The notes under the pieces were generated by a model. It saw only the letters and a program-made list of their open reading frames with translations, did not search any database and had not been told where the DNA came from. Positions 16,623-25,379 of a stretch of 64,000 nucleotides of DNA are shown here, one piece after another (the stretch's first letter is position 1; each line of letters begins with the position of its first letter). Position numbers and translations under genes: made by a program. Source of the stretch: Rhizobium sp. CB3090 (GTDB taxonomy: Bacteria > Pseudomonadota > Alphaproteobacteria > Rhizobiales > Rhizobiaceae); the NCBI RefSeq assembly GCF_029714285.1, contig NZ_CP121663.1, positions 558,001-622,000 on the forward strand, read 5' to 3'.

Positions 16623-18128
16623 CTAAAGCGTCGCGCCGAGATGCCAGGGTACGAATTCGTTGTCGCCATAGCCAAACGCTTCGCTTTTCGTCTTCTTGCC
16701 GGATGCGATCTCGATGATCAGTTCGAAGATCTCGCGGCCCTTGCCCGATATCGTTGCCTCGCCGGTGGCAATGGTACCGCAATCGATATCCATGTCCTCC
16801 TCCATAGATCGGTAAAGCGCCGAGTTGCTCGACAGCTTGAACGAAGGCGCCGGGCGAGAGCCGAAACAACTGCCGCGGCCTGTCGTGAAGGCGATCATAT
16901 TCGCGCCGCCTGCCACCTGGCCGGTTGCCGAAACCGGATCATAACCGGGCGTGTCCATAAAGACGAGCCCGTGGTCCGTTACCCGTTCGGCGTAGCTGTA
17001 GACGGCGGTCAGCGGCGAGCGCCCGCCTTTGGCGACGGCGCCGAGCGATTTTTCCAGAATGGTCGTCAGCCCGCCGCGCTTGTTGCCGGGCGAGGGGTTG
17101 TTGTCGAGCGAGGCGCCGTGCATAGCGACATATTTTTCCCACCACTCGATCTTCGCGTCGAGCTTGGCGGCCACCGCGTCGCTGACCGCACGGCTGCGCA
17201 GCAGGTGCTCCGCTCCATAGATTTCCGAGGTTTCCGACAGGATGGCCGTGCCGCCGGCAGCCGCCAGCAGGTCGGCGGCTGCACCCAGCGCCGGATTGGC
17301 CGTGATGCCGGAGAAGCCATCGGAACCGCCGCATTGCAGGCCGACGATGATTTCGCTGATCGAGATCGGCTCGCGACGGCCCTGGCCGACTTCCTCGGCG
17401 ATCTCCTTGAGGACACCCATGGCAAGTGCTACGGCGCGGCGCGAACCGCCGGCATCCTGAATGTTGAAGTGCCGCTTGTTGGCGCCGGCGCCGCTCTGGC
17501 CATAAAGCGTTAGCTGGTTGACCTCGCACCCGAGGCCGATCATCAACACGCCGCCGAAATTTACATGGCGCGTATAGCCGGCAAGTGTCCGATGCAGCGT
17601 CTGCATGCCATCACCGGTCGAGCTCATGCCGCAGCCCTGGTCGTGGACGATCGGCACGAAACCGTCGATGCCGTCATAATGCGGCAGGAGCGTGCGGTTT
17701 GCCTCTTCCGCAATGGCGCGGCAAACCGTGGTGGAACAGTTCACGCTGGCGATGATGCCGATATAGTTGCGCGTAGCCGCCCGGCCGTCGGCACGGCGAT
17801 AACCCATGAACGTCCGCGCTTTGTCGGTTTCCGTAGCTGCTTCGGGCGCCGTATTGGCGGTTGCCGCCAGGCGATCGTTTTCGAAGTGCAGGTTGTGGCT
17901 GTGGACATGATCGCCAGCCTTGACCTCGGCCGTCGTGCGGCCGATCGCCTGGCCATATTTCACGACAGGCATGCCGATGGCGATGTCTTGAATGGCGAAT
18001 TTATGGCCGGGATCGATCTTGTCCCGCGTCACTACTCCGTTGGCGGCCGCAGTCCCAGCCGCAATCGCCGCCGTCGCCACCGCGACATTGTCGCCTTCCG
18101 ACAGAAGGATCCAAGGTTGGCTGTTCAA
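16623..18128 (-). CDS. UxaA-family sugar-acid dehydratase (altronate/galactarate dehydratase type)
   Basis: A 501-residue enzyme with an N-terminal SAF domain (about residues 1-95, including AGDHVHSHNLHF) fused to the GD_AH core. The core has MGYRRADGRAATRNYIGI, VHDQGCGM, GLGCEVNQ, LQCGGSDGFSGITANPALG and TTGRGSCFGSRPAP; conserved Cys residues in these motifs are consistent with the iron site of the family. It would remove water from an aldonic acid to give a 2-keto-3-deoxy acid in the cytoplasm. The substrate cannot be read; altronate is only the family default. It heads a transcript with the aldo/keto reductase gene and is divergent from the GntR gene. Confidence 0.88.
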   Translation of the reverse strand: MNSQPWILLSEGDNVAVATAAIAAGTAAANGVVTRDKIDPGHKFAIQDIAIGMPVVKYGQAIGRTTAEVKAGDHVHSHNLHFENDRLAATANTAPEAATETDKARTFMGYRRADGRAATRNYIGIIASVNCSTTVCRAIAEEANRTLLPHYDGIDGFVPIVHDQGCGMSSTGDGMQTLHRTLAGYTRHVNFGGVLMIGLGCEVNQLTLYGQSGAGANKRHFNIQDAGGSRRAVALAMGVLKEIAEEVGQGRREPISISEIIVGLQCGGSDGFSGITANPALGAAADLLAAAGGTAILSETSEIYGAEHLLRSRAVSDAVAAKLDAKIEWWEKYVAMHGASLDNNPSPGNKRGGLTTILEKSLGAVAKGGRSPLTAVYSYAERVTDHGLVFMDTPGYDPVSATGQVAGGANMIAFTTGRGSCFGSRPAPSFKLSSNSALYRSMEEDMDIDCGTIATGEATISGKGREIFELIIEIASGKKTKSEAFGYGDNEFVPWHLGATL

Positions 18129-18367
18129 CGTCCTCTCCTAGCAATCTTGTTTTTCGGCATTCGCTTAGAGGGCGTCACCGATTGATTTTGTTTTTTATCT
18201 ACAATAAACATTTTGGTGTCAACGAGGAAATCGCTCACCAATCTGGGAGGAGGTCGTGCGCGACAGGAGTGGACATGATCGCGGCGGAGCCGGCGAGTTT
18301 GACTGGCAACCGAGTATGGTTCAGACATCGTCGCCGACGCAGGGCTGCGGATTATAAGAGAGGGGAA
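18129..18367. promoter_or_regulatory. Divergent promoter region of dehydratase and GntR genes
   Basis: A 239-base gap with an A/T-rich core at about 18180-18215. It includes TTATCTACAATAA, a short imperfect palindrome, and a stretch of T residues. As the flanking gene encodes a GntR/FCD protein, its operator is expected here. No exact consensus can be assigned by eye. Confidence 0.45.
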
Positions 18368-19294
18368 ATGGCGAGACAAAACACGCTCTTCAAGGACGCG
18401 TACAATCGCTATGTCGCCGGTTTGAAGCCGGACGCCGCCTTGCCGACCGAGCCTGAAATCGCTGCCGAACTCGGCATCAGCCGCAGCACGGCGCGCGCCA
18501 TTCTGCTGCGTCTAAGTGACGCTGGCATCATCCGCTGGAACAAGCGGCAAAAGATCGTGCTGCGCCAGCCGACCGAAGCCGACTTCTTTCCGGAAGAGGA
18601 GACCAATTCGCTGCATGACATCATCGAGCGCAGCTTCATGCTGCGCATCCTCTCCGACGAAGCGCAGCCCGGCATGCAGATCAACGAGCTGGAACTGGCG
18701 CGTGAAATCGGCACGGGGACCTCGGTGGTGCGCGAGTTCCTCATCCGCTTCAGCCGTTTCGGTTTAATTGAAAAGCGGCCGAACAGTCATTGGATCCTGA
18801 AGGGTTTCACCAGCGAATTCGCTCTGGAGCTTGCCGAGGTGCGCGAAATGTTCGAACTGCATTCGGCCGCCGAGTTCGGGCGCTTGCCGGCAGGGCATCC
18901 GGCTTGGACCGATCTCGCGGCGATCCAGCAGGAGCATTATGATTTGCAGGATGATTTCGCCGAGCGTTATCGGGATTTCTCGCAGCTCGACGAGCGCTTC
19001 CACCTTCTCATCCATCGCGCTTCGAATAACCGCTTCATTGCCGATTTCTATGATGCGATCGCCATCGTCTTTCACTATCATTATCAGTGGAACAAGGCTT
19101 TCGCCCGCGAGCGCAATTTGCGCGCCATTACGGAACATCTCGATTATATCGAGGCTTTGCAATCCCGCGATCCTGAGCGGATCGACAAGGCTTGCCGTAC
19201 GCATCTTGCCTCGGCACGGCAGACGCTCCTGCAATCGATCCCGCAGAATGCGAGCGAAGCTGCAGGTTCAAGTGTTCAAGATATTCGAAGTTAA
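18368..19294 (+). CDS. GntR-family regulator with two winged-helix domains and an FCD domain
   Basis: From the ATG at 18368, which follows GAGAGGGGAA, the protein has 308 residues; in-frame codons further upstream give low-complexity Arg-rich sequence and are unlikely to be translated. Residues about 10-60 form one GntR winged helix (LPTEPEIAAELGISRSTARA, then DAGIIRW). Residues about 85-145 form a second (INELELAREIGTGTSVVREF, then FGLIEKRP). The rest is an all-helical FCD ligand domain with DERFHLLIHRAS and a possible metal-binding His set. It probably represses the divergent dehydratase-reductase unit until a sugar acid binds. Two DNA-binding domains in one chain are unusual. Confidence 0.85.
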   Translation: MARQNTLFKDAYNRYVAGLKPDAALPTEPEIAAELGISRSTARAILLRLSDAGIIRWNKRQKIVLRQPTEADFFPEEETNSLHDIIERSFMLRILSDEAQPGMQINELELAREIGTGTSVVREFLIRFSRFGLIEKRPNSHWILKGFTSEFALELAEVREMFELHSAAEFGRLPAGHPAWTDLAAIQQEHYDLQDDFAERYRDFSQLDERFHLLIHRASNNRFIADFYDAIAIVFHYHYQWNKAFARERNLRAITEHLDYIEALQSRDPERIDKACRTHLASARQTLLQSIPQNASEAAGSSVQDIRS

Positions 19295-19356
19295 ACGTAT
19301 TTCGCCAGCGCCGCCTTCAAACGGCACCGGCGAAGCTTGTTCTCACGAAGCTGGCA

Positions 19357-20124
19357 CTATCTCACGAATTCCCTGATCTTATAGGCGACTTCCGTTCGGT
19401 TCGTCGCATTCAGTTTCTTCATGATATTGCGGATATGAACTTTGACCGTGCTTTCGCAAAGGTCCATTTCATAGGCGATAATCTTGTTTGCCTTGCCGCG
19501 CCGAAGAGCTTCGGCGACGACGACTTCACGCGGCGTAAAGAGACTGTCGGCGCAGCGTGTTCCATTGGTCACGGAGGCGATGACTTCCTTGGCTGCGAGA
19601 ATGCTGCTGGCTGGAATGAACACGCCGCCTGCACGGGCGAGCGCTACGGCTTCGGCGGCGACATTGATGCCGACGCTGGTCGGAATGTAGCCGCGGGCGC
19701 CGCATTCCAGCGCTTTGAGAAGTTGCGCAAGCTCGTCGCTCTCGGCCCCGACAATAACAGGGCTTGCCTTAAACCTCTCCGCCAGAGCGGAGATCTTATC
19801 GCAGACATCTGCGTCCGAAGCCTTGCGTCCGCCGATCATGAAAAGAATTGCAGACGGTTCGTTCTGCATGCGGCGTTTCTGCCATTCCTCGAATGATCCG
19901 ACGGTGACGATATTCATGTTCTCGTCATATTCGGTGAGGCTTCTGGACAGGCATTCCCTGTCCAAGGCGCGAGCATCGATGAGGAGAAGATAGTCCTCGC
20001 ATTCGTCGGTGCTGACCGCACCTGCCGCGCTGAAAACCCTCACTGAATCCGACGCGCGGACTGAAATAAGACGGGTTGCTGTCTCTGTCCCAAATTTCTC
20101 ATTCGCTAAAGACTGTCTGTCCAT
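19357..20124 (-). CDS. LuxR-type response-regulator-like protein with pseudo-receiver
   Basis: A 255-residue regulator. The C-terminal LuxR helix-turn-helix is clear: LFTPREVVVAEALRRGKANK, then ESTVKVHIRNIMKKL (about residues 190-240). The N-terminal half has a receiver-like alternation of strands (YLLLIDARALDREC, AILFMIGGRKASDAD, PVIVGAESDELAQL, GARGYIPT), but the position expected for the phospho-accepting Asp reads FMIGGR. It is therefore probably not controlled by phosphorylation. No histidine kinase is adjacent. AAGGAG lies 8 bases before the ATG. It and the Crp-like gene are the regulators nearest to the second polysaccharide locus and may control it. Confidence 0.85.
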   Translation of the reverse strand: MDRQSLANEKFGTETATRLISVRASDSVRVFSAAGAVSTDECEDYLLLIDARALDRECLSRSLTEYDENMNIVTVGSFEEWQKRRMQNEPSAILFMIGGRKASDADVCDKISALAERFKASPVIVGAESDELAQLLKALECGARGYIPTSVGINVAAEAVALARAGGVFIPASSILAAKEVIASVTNGTRCADSLFTPREVVVAEALRRGKANKIIAYEMDLCESTVKVHIRNIMKKLNATNRTEVAYKIREFVR

Positions 20125-20403
20125 GGCCGTTACTCCTTACTCCACACTTGGCCTCTATTCTTCAGAACTCATATGATTAGGTAGTATTTCAAAGTAACTG
20201 AATAGATATACCGAATCAAATGGATGAATTTCGTGTTGACTCATAGCATCCCTCCTGTCTTTGAAACGAAGTTTACCTGACCACAAGAAGGATAATCGCC
20301 GATTCTATTTATGCGGACATTAACATAAGTTAATAAACTCTAAAAAAATTCGCCTCACGATTGTTATCGACTTGAAACAACGCGAGTGCGGCTTGCGCCG
20401 CAC

Positions 20404-21111
20404 TTAGATCATATGCGGCGCGAAATAGGTTTCATCGAAATCGACGAGTTCCGCGAGCTTGTGGCGGTCGAGAAATTCGACGATGCCGTTACGGAACGAT
20501 AGAAGTCCGCCCATTCTCATATCTCTGAGAACGCGGTTGATATGTACCGTCGACAGACCGACCGCATCGCCAATATCGGCTTGTGTCAGCGGGCATTCAA
20601 AACCATCGAAGTTGGGTCTTAGCCGCGACGGACCAAGTCTCGTCGCAAGCTCGAGCAGCAGGTGACCAGTGCGCTCGAGCGCGTCGCGGCGGCCGATATT
20701 GGCGAGCCGTTCGGACATGCGTGCCTGCCGCCGCATCATCTCGGTGAGTACGATGCGATAGAGCCGCGAAGAGACGTCCAGGGTGGCATGCGAGGTGAAG
20801 TCCGGGAACTCCATGACGGTGACCTTGGAGATCGCTTGCACCGTCTCGCGCGCCAGTTCTACCGAAGGTGTGGAGATCATGTCACCGCGGAGCGCAAACT
20901 CGATCACGATACGCGTGCCGTTCGGCAGCATCTTGCTGGAAACCGCCCATCCGCTGACGAGGAAAAGAAGACGCGGTGTGTCATCCTCATAATCGTAGAT
21001 GGTTTCACCGGGAGCATATGTGCGCGGAATGCCGCCCGTCAGCTCGGATTTCTGGCGATAAAGATCAGGACTCGAAGCCTGAAGGCGCCCTATGGAAACC
21101 TGCGTGGTCAT
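20404..21111 (-). CDS. Crp/Fnr-family transcriptional regulator
   Basis: The start at 21111 (MTTQVSIG), preceded by GGGGG, gives 235 residues; an ATG 22 codons upstream is less likely. Residues about 30-125 form a cyclic-nucleotide-binding-like beta barrel (TYAPGETIYDYEDDTPRLLF, then VSGWAVSSKMLPNGTRIVI). It lacks the phosphate-binding RxS set of cAMP receptors and the N-terminal Cys cluster of FNR, so the signal is unknown. The C-terminal helix-turn-helix is LTQADIGDAVGLSTVHINRV. Proteins of this shape in rhizobia often control polysaccharide, stress or motility genes. Confidence 0.85.
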   Translation of the reverse strand: MTTQVSIGRLQASSPDLYRQKSELTGGIPRTYAPGETIYDYEDDTPRLLFLVSGWAVSSKMLPNGTRIVIEFALRGDMISTPSVELARETVQAISKVTVMEFPDFTSHATLDVSSRLYRIVLTEMMRRQARMSERLANIGRRDALERTGHLLLELATRLGPSRLRPNFDGFECPLTQADIGDAVGLSTVHINRVLRDMRMGGLLSFRNGIVEFLDRHKLAELVDFDETYFAPHMI

Positions 21112-21343
21112 ATATGCCCCCGAACCACATACCATATCGGGACGGTTCCAATTAACCTGTCCCGGAAGGTATATCACGTTACGTATGGCAAGTATATAGC
21201 ACGCAACTTTCGGCGTGGCTCGTAGTCTATATTGCTTATGTGGATTCTCTTCAAACTCACACAGCGATTAATTTGTTCATCATGTGATAAAAGTGTCTAA
21301 CATCGCTCATTATACATGATGGTTACCCCGGAATTGCTTGGTA

Positions 21344-22606
21344 TTAATTCGATGCTGCGGCGTGATGATCATTTCGTATTACGGATGACATCTCGGCGAC
21401 AATATTCTGATCCCTTCGGGTGAGATTCCGGCGCATATCGGCAATTCCAGCTTCTGCCTCGGCCATAATCACCTGATGGCTGGACGATTCGATTCCTTCC
21501 GAATCAGCCGCCCTTAATAGTGCGGCGATATCGGACGGCGATGCTCCGCTGCCGTTGACGAAATAGGACTGCCGGCCAACCGATCGGAAGAAACCCTCCA
21601 CCTTCTTGTCCCAGCCAAGCCCGACATGAGGAATCCCCAGGGAATAGGCGGCGATACAGGCATGCAGCCGGTGGGCAAGGATGACATCGGTCGAGCGAAG
21701 TATCCGGATCAGCTCCTCCGGCGCCCGCGGGCGCGAGGCGAGTTGCAGCGCACCGGATTTCGCGAGACGGTGCATCGAGGCCTCATCCCTTATTCGTTGC
21801 GCGAATATCTGGTCCTCGCTGGCGCCGTTGCAGAACAGGCAGACGTGGTATCCGTCCCGGACCAACAGCCGAATGAGATTCCGATACTCGGCAATATCCT
21901 GCAGCGGAATGGCCGAAGCCTTCTGGCTGGCATGCCGTTGCAGAATGACCGGTTCCGTCACGCAGAGGCCGATGGTCGGCTGGCGCATTGACGCTGGACT
22001 GCAATCGTCGCTGACGAGCGCCCGGGTCAGCAAACCCGGATCGTGAACCATCTTCGCTTCCGGCCCATCGGGAAAATGGCGGCGCCAGCTATCTTGGGCG
22101 AAGCTGTCGCGCACGGAGAGGTGCACGAGATTGGCTTGCTTCAGCCGGCCAAAGAGGCGTGACGCCGGTGCGGACCAATGGCCGCTGACACCGACTGCAT
22201 AGATCGCCAATGGCCTATTGTGGCGCCGGACGCAATCGAGGACAGTGCCGACCTTCAAGGGAAAATTGAGATCGTCATCCTGAAAGAGATTGCCGCCGCC
22301 AATCACCACCGCATCCGCAGCGGCGATCTTGGCATCCCATTGGCCGCGCAATTTCCGCAGCGTACGCCCGAGGACGTAGCCTACCGCCCAGCGTCGTGCG
22401 AAACCAGGCAGCCGATGCAGCACCTTCAGCGCCTGCTGACGCCTACCGCTACTTCCGCCCCTGCCGAAACCTTCCCGTCCGGCGAGATCGATCGTCTCCA
22501 CCTCGATATGGCTGGCATCCTTGGTCAGGCCTGCCTCGACGCATTGCGCCAGGAGACCGTCTCCAAGATTTTCGCTGTATTTGACATTGAATACGACGAT
22601 CTTCAC
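21344..22606 (-). CDS. Polysaccharide pyruvyltransferase family protein
   Basis: A 420-residue protein with the N-terminal NVKYSENLGDGLLAQCVEAG and AAADAVVIGGGNLFQDDDLN, typical of the pyruvyl-transferase family, and STDVILAHRLHACIAAYSLG near residue 325, which carries the conserved HRLH and the loop seen in WcaK/CsaB-like members. It would place a pyruvate ketal on a sugar of the second polysaccharide. It is translationally coupled to the membrane polymerase gene (4-base overlap). It differs in length and sequence from ExoV in this window, so it is not a recent duplicate. Confidence 0.83.
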   Translation of the reverse strand: MKIVVFNVKYSENLGDGLLAQCVEAGLTKDASHIEVETIDLAGREGFGRGGSSGRRQQALKVLHRLPGFARRWAVGYVLGRTLRKLRGQWDAKIAAADAVVIGGGNLFQDDDLNFPLKVGTVLDCVRRHNRPLAIYAVGVSGHWSAPASRLFGRLKQANLVHLSVRDSFAQDSWRRHFPDGPEAKMVHDPGLLTRALVSDDCSPASMRQPTIGLCVTEPVILQRHASQKASAIPLQDIAEYRNLIRLLVRDGYHVCLFCNGASEDQIFAQRIRDEASMHRLAKSGALQLASRPRAPEELIRILRSTDVILAHRLHACIAAYSLGIPHVGLGWDKKVEGFFRSVGRQSYFVNGSGASPSDIAALLRAADSEGIESSSHQVIMAEAEAGIADMRRNLTRRDQNIVAEMSSVIRNDHHAAASN

Positions 22607-24039
22607 TGCAATCTCCCCACAACACCGATATGTCGCATGCGCGCCGCCGGCGCGTCGTTTGCGCGAACCCGAGATGGAGCCGTGAGGGCGGAGACGCTGC
22701 CTGCGAGAATGTAGAACATCAATCCGAGGTCATAGACGGTGCCCGAAGTGGCCGCAGACACCAGCACTGTGATAAATCCGGCCTTGGCGGCCCGGGCAAC
22801 GGCTGCGGCCTCCCGGGAGGATATACGCCCCGGCCGCGTATCGGCTTTCAGGATCAGCAGCACGAAGAGAGCAAAGATCAGCGCACCGATGACGCCGAGA
22901 TTGGACAGCAGCACGAGGCCGAAGCTCGATGCGCGCGCGCTGCCCAATCCAGCGCCGAAGCCTTGCGTGTCGATAAACGTCTGATAGGCCATGGCATTCC
23001 ACATGAAGCGTTCGCGCCCGGACTGGCTGTCGGCCTTCGAGAACAGCATCTCATCGAGAAACTCGTGCAGGCCGTTGGCAAGATCGGGCATGGCGATCAG
23101 GACGAAAAGAACGACAAGCGGCATTGCGGCCATGATGGCGACGATCATGACGGGGCGCCCCGTGCCCGGTTCGCTGCGCGAGGCGAGGAAAGACTGCAGG
23201 CAAAGAACCGGCAAGACCACGCCGAGACCGACGAGGGCCGTTGCCGATGTCGAGAGAATAAGGGCCACAAGAAGAAGGGTGGCTATAATGCCGGTGGCGC
23301 GGGACTGGACGCCGCTAAGCCATAGGCTGCCGATCATTGCAAAGAGCACGAGCGTGAAATCGGCAAAGGCCGACGCTTCGGGAAATGTCCCCGATATCCG
23401 CTTCAATCCGCCTTTCTCGGCATTGGTCAGCAGCGCGTAGTTGGCCGTTCGCACGAAACCGAGAAGGAATTCCGTATGGCTGAAATAAGTAATGATGTCG
23501 GCAAGGGCGAAACCGAGGTTGACGCTGGCGACCACCAACATTCCGTTGATCAAATTGGTGGGAGTGCCGCCTTTCCGGATGAAGGCGAAAGTAGTGGCAA
23601 AGCAGACGAGGCCACCGACCGCATAGACGGATTGCGTGATATTGTTGGATGAGAACTTCAACGGCACCAGCGAAATGAAGTTACGTCCGCCCACCGCCCG
23701 CTCGACGGTCATCGTCTCGGTCATGCCCTGAAACAAGCGCGGGAAAAAAACGGCTGTCGTCAGGCCGAAGACGGTCAGCACCAGAAGGCAGAAACCAGGA
23801 CGCGGCGGGGCCAAGGCGGCAAAGAGCGGTCCTTCGCCATAGGCCAGAAACAAGCGTATGCCGAAGAACAGCAGAAAAAGGCTCGGCACCAGCACGGATG
23901 CGCCGCCAAGGCCGGGCACGCTGAAGGCTGCGGCCGCGCCAAACACCGTAGACAGGATCATGACGGTAAACGACCATCGAACGGGCGCAGCCAGCATGGC
24001 CATGCCGACGACAAACGTGAGTACACCCATGAAATTCAT
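22603..24039 (-). CDS. Putative polysaccharide polymerase, Wzy/O-antigen ligase-like
   Basis: A 478-residue polytopic membrane protein with about eleven to twelve hydrophobic segments and a periplasmic loop (about residues 305-350) carrying SKADSQSGRERFMWNAMAY and TQGFGAGLGSARASS. This agrees with Wzy polymerases and O-antigen ligases, where Arg residues of this loop act in catalysis. It overlaps the pyruvyltransferase gene by 4 bases and supplies the polymerase otherwise missing from the second polysaccharide locus. Similarity to ExoQ is only in fold. A role as ligase is less likely, because no lipid A or O-antigen genes are nearby. Confidence 0.75.
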   Translation of the reverse strand: MNFMGVLTFVVGMAMLAAPVRWSFTVMILSTVFGAAAAFSVPGLGGASVLVPSLFLLFFGIRLFLAYGEGPLFAALAPPRPGFCLLVLTVFGLTTAVFFPRLFQGMTETMTVERAVGGRNFISLVPLKFSSNNITQSVYAVGGLVCFATTFAFIRKGGTPTNLINGMLVVASVNLGFALADIITYFSHTEFLLGFVRTANYALLTNAEKGGLKRISGTFPEASAFADFTLVLFAMIGSLWLSGVQSRATGIIATLLLVALILSTSATALVGLGVVLPVLCLQSFLASRSEPGTGRPVMIVAIMAAMPLVVLFVLIAMPDLANGLHEFLDEMLFSKADSQSGRERFMWNAMAYQTFIDTQGFGAGLGSARASSFGLVLLSNLGVIGALIFALFVLLILKADTRPGRISSREAAAVARAAKAGFITVLVSAATSGTVYDLGLMFYILAGSVSALTAPSRVRANDAPAARMRHIGVVGRLQ

Positions 24040-24195
24040 ATGCCATCCGCTCCGAAATATCGTCTATTTCACAGGAGCAAAAACTATCACGGTGCTGGCT
24101 GGCTTGTATTTCCGCCGCGCTTAAGCCCTTTGGGGTACCGCATAAACCGAAATGGGTTCTGTACCGGATAGATGCCGCTGCGTTAGCGTCTGGGT

Positions 24196-25038
24196 ATGGA
24201 TAAAGTCTCGTTTAGACATAGACGACCATGGTCGTTCGGCCGCCGCGGATTTCTCCGTGCAGGCTTTGGCGCCACCCTTGCATTGCTCGGCAGCGGCATG
24301 GCCGCCCGTGCTGGCGATACCGGAGACGCGCTCGACACCAGCAAGATGACGCTGACTTTCGAAGATAATTTCGACAGTCTCAGCGTCTCACCCTGGGGGC
24401 CGGGCACCCGCTGGATCGCGCATACACCGTGGAACGGCGATTTCGGCGGCGCGCGCTTTACCGACCCCAAGGGCGATTTCCCCTTCATGATCCAGGACGG
24501 CATGCTGCGCATCACCGCGGCGCGTGACGGCAAGGGCGCATGGCGCTCCGGTCTGCTCGCCTCGGTCGATGCGAAGGGCAACGGCTTTTCTCAGGAATAC
24601 GGCTATTTCGAAATGCGCGCCCGGTTGCCGGACGGTCCCGGCGTCTGGCCGGCCTTCTGGCTGATCGGCAAGGACCGCTCGAAATCCACGGCCGAGATCG
24701 ATGCCCTGGAATATTATGGTGACAAGCCGGGTGCCTACTCCGCCACCGTGCATGTCTGGCATCGCGGCGGCAAACATGATTCCGATTTTTCGCGCATCAA
24801 TGTCTTTGGAACGGCAAGCCCAACGGACATGCACACTTACGGCGTAAAGATCGATACGGATTTCATCCGCATGTATTTCGACGGCAAATTCGTCTGGAAG
24901 ACCAAAGTCCTGCCGGAACATCGCCAGCCGATGTATATACTTTTGAATCTCGGCATCGTCGAAGGCGTCACCAGCATGGTGGCCCCGGATCCGTCCTTCA
25001 TGTTTGTCGACTATGTCAGGGCCTACCAATTCAAGTAG
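24196..25038 (+). CDS. Tat-exported GH16 glycanase
   Basis: A 280-residue GH16 enzyme. The N-terminus has a twin-arginine signal (GRRGFLRAGFG, residues 15-25) and a hydrophobic stretch ending near AARA-GD. The catalytic motif AEIDALEYYG lies near residue 175, with the EIDxxE spacing of GH16. It is divergent from the polymerase and upstream of the NRPS genes, so it probably trims or lyses the second polysaccharide in the periplasm or outside, as ExoK does for succinoglycan. It is not close to ExoK: the active site here has the EIDALE form, in ExoK EIDFEV. Its export before or after folding also differs from ExoK. Confidence 0.87.
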   Translation: MDKVSFRHRRPWSFGRRGFLRAGFGATLALLGSGMAARAGDTGDALDTSKMTLTFEDNFDSLSVSPWGPGTRWIAHTPWNGDFGGARFTDPKGDFPFMIQDGMLRITAARDGKGAWRSGLLASVDAKGNGFSQEYGYFEMRARLPDGPGVWPAFWLIGKDRSKSTAEIDALEYYGDKPGAYSATVHVWHRGGKHDSDFSRINVFGTASPTDMHTYGVKIDTDFIRMYFDGKFVWKTKVLPEHRQPMYILLNLGIVEGVTSMVAPDPSFMFVDYVRAYQFK

Positions 25039-25379
25039 GCACCTGGCTTCCATGCCTTCTTTCTGCAGCGGCGACATTCTCAGCCTGTACCCTTTCAACA
25101 AGCGCAGAATGGCAACCTCCTCCTTTTGGGACGGCGGTATTTTTCGCGCGTGAGGCGCTCGGTTTCCTCTACCCGTAATGCTTTTGGCCAGCTCGCGGTC
25201 GCCTCGGTGCTCTCTTCCGACGAAATGTCTACGTCGGCTAAGGCTTAAGACTTTCGTTGAGGACGGCAGTCATCCCAATGATCAACTGGTGATTTTCCGA
25301 CAGCGTGAAATTCTGCTGGCGACGATAAGGCACGCAGACCGTGCCGTCGCAGTCGGCAAACGTAGCCCGGAGCACAGCG
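25039..25379. promoter_or_regulatory. Leader region before the NRPS-PKS operon
   Basis: A 341-base gap with no convincing gene. The promoter for the A-PCP, PKS-NRPS and C-PCP-TE genes is expected here, as this is the only large gap before them. I see no clear -35/-10 pair or strong palindrome. Confidence 0.4.

Noticed and set aside
18182..18367. Upstream extension of the GntR gene
   Set aside because: Added residues have no domain and would cover the divergent promoter; the ATG at 18368 follows a strong GAGAGGGGAA.
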